Of a DNA stretch of 16,774 nt, positions 15,301 through 16,774 are shown in pieces. The notes below the pieces were generated by a model. It was not told where the DNA came from. It made no database searches and worked only from the letters and a program-made list of their open reading frames with translations. The translations under genes were made by a program, and so were the position numbers. This stretch comes from Cyclobacteriaceae bacterium. GTDB taxonomy: Bacteria; Bacteroidota; Bacteroidia; Cytophagales; Cyclobacteriaceae. The stretch lies in assembly GCA_025363495.1 (NCBI GenBank), contig JANYDR010000497.1, positions 1 to 16,774 on the forward strand, in the 5' to 3' direction. Within the stretch, counting starts at the first letter, position 1, and each line of letters opens with the position of its first letter.

Positions 15301-16162
15301 ATTACGGGAAAAAATAAGATCACTCAAGAAAAACTCTTTTGCGGCAAGAGAAAGACTTGATGACGGCTCTCCTCTTAGGGTAAAAATCACCCGCAAGGGC
15401 GATCGTCTCAAAATTGACTTCACAGGTTCCTCCAAAGTTCATCCTGGAAATCTAAACGCAACAAAAGCAATTGTTCAAAGTGTTGTGCTGTATTCACTCC
15501 GTTTATTAGTCGACAAGCCATTGCCCATGAATGAAGGACTGATGGAGCCTGTGGATCTTATTTTGCCAATGGGATTACTCAATCCGGATTTTTCAAAAGA
15601 AAAACTTCCAGCGGTAGTGGGAGGAAATACGGAAGTAAGTCAGCGCCTAACTGATACAATGTTAAAAGCTTTTGAGCTGGCAGCCTGTAGCCAGGGAACA
15701 ATGAATAATTTTTTATTCGGCAACGAACGATTTGGCTATTACGAAACCATTTGTGGTGGTACGGGCGCCGGTCGTGGGTTCAATGGAGCAGATGCTGTGC
15801 ACCAACATATGACCAACACTCGCATTACTGATCCTGAACTTCTCGAGTTTCGCTATCCGGTCCGTTTAGAGCGATTTGAAATACGAAAAGGCTCGGGTGG
15901 AAAAGGAAAGTGGAATGGAGGAGAAGGCATTGAACGGGAGATTTTATTTAAAGAAAATCTTGAGATCAATCTTCTTACACAGCATCGAAAGGAGAAGCCT
16001 TATGGAATGAAAAGCGGTGGATCTGGGAAAGTCGGAGAGCAGATTATTATTAACACTGAAGGTAAGAAAGAAAAATTAAAAGAGATGGATAGTAAGGCAG
16101 TAAAGGCAGGAGATAGATTAATTATTAAAACGCCAGGCGGCGGAGGGTGGGGAAAACTGTAA
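12398..16162 (+). CDS. Single-chain 5-oxoprolinase / hydantoinase (HyuA-HyuB fusion)
   Basis: A 1254-residue cytosolic protein starting at GTG 12398. Family members hydrolyse 5-oxo-L-proline to glutamate (or hydantoins to N-carbamoyl amino acids) using ATP. The HyuA part (about 1-738) has the nucleotide motif DTGGTFTD (13-20), GSTRGTNAILERKGAK (141-156), SGPAGGVVGA (328-337), DMGGTSTDVSLY (353-364), SAGASPGPACYGAGGPLTIT (412-431) and FGGAGGQHA (513-521). The HyuB part (about 740-1254) has VLDPQGYLV, HLGSMG, NHPAFGGSHLPDVTL and the glycine-rich end KTPGGGGWG. The fusion resembles eukaryotic OPLAH and differs from prokaryotic PxpABC. Between about residues 41 and 138 there is an extra segment before the STRGTN motif that short HyuA proteins lack. 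I cannot decide from sequence between 5-oxoproline and hydantoin substrates. No transporter or partner gene adjoins it. Confidence 0.92.
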   Translation: MSTISNPWQIWIDTGGTFTDCIALTPTGQTKRLKILSSSVLRGKIVKRINDYAVQTEMSWPIEQDVFKNFEFRLIEKTFTCKIIQVDLEKNKIYLSKPLPKNIANISIEITSNEEVPVLATRLLTATALNENFPLLEMKLGSTRGTNAILERKGAKTAFLVTKGFKDLLLIGNQQRPDLFTCNIKKLKPLYDVVLEVEERIEHDGAILKKLDASSIESILLQLKKQKIESVAIALLNSYKNPVHEQQITQTLKANGFDYVSLSSDLSSQIKILPRAETSVANAYLDPIIHTYLSGIRNGLSGSKLSIMTSAGSLVRSDSFYPKDSLLSGPAGGVVGAAHQAIRSGIKKIIAFDMGGTSTDVSLYNDHFDYRFESHVGNFKILSPSLAIETIAAGGGSICDFDGHRFTVGPHSAGASPGPACYGAGGPLTITDVNLLLGRLDPEIFTIPMDAKKSREALDSLLRKIKRLTGRTNKPILILESLVQIANEKMADAIKKISVQQGHDPREFTLLSFGGAGGQHACALANILEMKRVLVPYDAGLLSAYGIGHAAIEKFEEKLILTTWKNFSEYFQKSLHQLFNKAKEKFLNDGFSENEILWKKSLVFLRFAGQDNSLEIDFKPGDDVMASFRKKYISVFGHWIDREVEVESIKVIASIEAVPENTPARRIKSYKPSPEKTQWITSKGIKKKGNVYRWEKLLPGAIIEGPSLVISGNSTTFIEHHWTWSLDASNNGHLIQKKNMKIKSTHSQEARLELFTNRFTALAQEMGALLQRTSFSVNVKERLDFSCAVLDPQGYLVVNAPHIPVHLGSMGVCVREVINVISMKEGDVIITNHPAFGGSHLPDVTLIKPVFYKRKLIGYVANRAHHSEIGGRKPGSMPADATTLEEEGVIIAPTWLIKQGEPRWNYVRKILSEAVYPTRALEENMADLNGALAAVNLGEKGLQELCRLYDEKEVIKHMHALRSYAASLLREKIRSLKKNSFAARERLDDGSPLRVKITRKGDRLKIDFTGSSKVHPGNLNATKAIVQSVVLYSLRLLVDKPLPMNEGLMEPVDLILPMGLLNPDFSKEKLPAVVGGNTEVSQRLTDTMLKAFELAACSQGTMNNFLFGNERFGYYETICGGTGAGRGFNGADAVHQHMTNTRITDPELLEFRYPVRLERFEIRKGSGGKGKWNGGEGIEREILFKENLEINLLTQHRKEKPYGMKSGGSGKVGEQIIINTEGKKEKLKEMDSKAVKAGDRLIIKTPGGGGWGKL

Positions 16163-16197
16163 TTTGAAAATGGCCATCACGCAGGTCTGCAAATTGT

Positions 16198-16698
16198 TTA
16201 AAACCCATCATCCTCTTTATCACCCTTCTTCTTCACTTTTTTCTTTTCACCGGAGGCGGTAGCACCACCCAGTTCATAGGGCGACTCCAGGCCAAGATAG
16301 TTTTTGCGGAAGCGATTTATAAAGGCCAGTGTTTCTTCGTCGCTGCCTGGAATGAATACCAATTCACCCACTTTTGCTTTGGAAGCATTAGTCTTTTTGG
16401 AAATCAAATCATTAAACGGTGCATTGGAGGATTGTATCATCAACCGGTTGTCTTCATACCCGAAATAATACCATGATTCGGGAGATGCTTTCAGAAATAC
16501 ATGAAATACAGGACTTCCATCTTCATTTTTGCGGACCTCCATAAAACCCTCGAACCCTCCGTTAATATCGTATCTTAAAATATTACTCAGTCCCAGCACA
16601 CCTTCACTATAAAAGGATTTATACTTCTGCGACCATTTCAAATTTACATTTGAAAAGAAGAGTGGCCGAGCAAGTGCTTGTAGTGTGCCGAGTGAGAC
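16198..16698 (-). CDS. C-terminal part of an unrecognised protein, 5'-truncated
   Basis: A minus-strand frame ends at 16198. The shortest reading begins at TTG 16641 (147 residues, KWSQKYKSFYSEG), but the frame stays open upstream through protein-like sequence (SLGTLQALARPLFFSNVNLK) to about 16698, then reaches a stop at 16717-16719, inside the inverted copy. No ATG is available, so the true N-terminus is probably lost at the junction. The visible part contains GGFEGFMEVRKNEDGSPVFH, FLKASPESWYYFGYEDNRLM and VFIPGSDEETLAFINRFRK, an alternating strand-like pattern, and ends in a lysine/aspartate-rich tail (EKKKVKKKGDKEDDGF). I do not recognise a named domain; it resembles the C-termini of large conserved Cytophagales proteins of unknown function. 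It is convergent with the 5-oxoprolinase gene, 35 bases away. Confidence 0.6.
   Translation of the reverse strand, partial: VSLGTLQALARPLFFSNVNLKWSQKYKSFYSEGVLGLSNILRYDINGGFEGFMEVRKNEDGSPVFHVFLKASPESWYYFGYEDNRLMIQSSNAPFNDLISKKTNASKAKVGELVFIPGSDEETLAFINRFRKNYLGLESPYELGGATASGEKKKVKKKGDKEDDGF
16508..16583 (+). repeat. Left arm of a 76-bp perfect inverted repeat
   Basis: This stretch is exactly the reverse complement of 16699-16774. It lies inside the coding sequence of the last gene. The two arms are separated by 115 bases (16584-16698), and similarity falls away quickly inside the loop. Confidence 0.95.
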
Positions 16699-16774
16699 AT
16701 ATTTTAAGATACGATATTAACGGAGGGTTCGAGGGTTTTATGGAGGTCCGCAAAAATGAAGATGGAAGTCCTGT
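16699..16774 (-). repeat. Right arm of a 76-bp perfect inverted repeat at the window edge
   Basis: An exact inverted copy of 16508-16583 that runs to the last base of the window, so its real length may be greater. On the plus strand it restates the end of the neighbouring gene's codons (ILRYDINGGFEGFMEVRK). An exact duplicate of coding sequence in inverted orientation at a sequence end is typical of a fold-back chimera or misassembly. A genuine inverted duplication is the alternative. Confidence 0.95.

Noticed and set aside
16210..16250. Low-complexity CTT/TTC-rich stretch as a regulatory tract
   Set aside because: It encodes the lysine-rich C-terminal tail of the minus-strand gene, which explains the composition.
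16508..16774. Inverted repeats as transposon or insertion-sequence ends
   Set aside because: The 115-base loop encodes no transposase and the left arm is ordinary coding sequence in frame with its gene. No target-site duplication can be seen.
1..16774. CRISPR array, tRNA, rRNA or riboswitch
   Set aside because: No regularly spaced direct repeats, cloverleaf-like sequences or recognisable conserved RNA elements were found on reading both strands.

Overview
The window looks like chromosomal DNA of a Bacteroidota bacterium, most likely of the Cytophagales. The evidence is the moderately AT-rich composition, PD40/OmpA, DUF2911 and LPP20-type envelope proteins, a single-chain fused 5-oxoprolinase, the scarcity of Shine-Dalgarno sequences, and several promoters of the Bacteroidota form TTG-N17..23-TAnnTTTG. 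I see no rRNA, tRNA, CRISPR array, transposase or phage gene.

Layout. Positions 1-4753 hold a PD40/OmpA-like envelope protein (+), a DUF2911 protein (-), a 35-residue membrane protein (+) followed by a LOG-family nucleosidase (+), a retropepsin-like protease with a PDZ domain (+), and an atypical receiver-domain protein (-). Positions 4867-9872 hold a probable secondary-metabolite locus. It contains an FAD oxidoreductase, a Tat-exported sugar-isomerase-like lipoprotein, a UbiA prenyltransferase on the opposite strand, a type III polyketide synthase, and a methyltransferase that overlaps the synthase by 8 bp. Positions 10060-12326 hold an LPP20-like lipoprotein (+), peptide chain release factor 1 (-) and an unrecognised small lipoprotein (+). 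Positions 12398-16162 are one long gene for a HyuA-HyuB fused 5-oxoprolinase/hydantoinase. The right end holds the C-terminal part of an unrecognised protein (-).

How the genes work together. The type III PKS and methyltransferase are a translationally coupled pair. With the flavoenzyme they resemble the Streptomyces srsABC logic for phenolic lipids and alkylquinones: synthase, methyltransferase, flavoprotein. Here a UbiA-type prenyltransferase is divergent from the synthase by only 49 bp, and the flavoenzyme looks more like a geranylgeranyl reductase than a ring hydroxylase. A prenylated or long-chain lipid phenol or quinone is therefore the most interesting hypothesis in the window. It is inference and no product can be read from the sequence.

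Two structural points affect how the window should be read. First, the last 76 bases (16699-16774) are an exact inverted copy of 16508-16583, and the reading frame of the last gene breaks at the same junction. This looks like a fold-back assembly or amplification artefact at a sequence end, or less likely a real inverted duplication. Second, several genes are best started downstream of the longest possible open frame (3057, 10060, 11835 on +; 4747 on -; 9162 for the methyltransferase). In two cases (3003 and 11784) the upstream in-frame TTG fits better as a promoter -33 element than as a start codon. No gene-free stretch longer than 300 bases exists.
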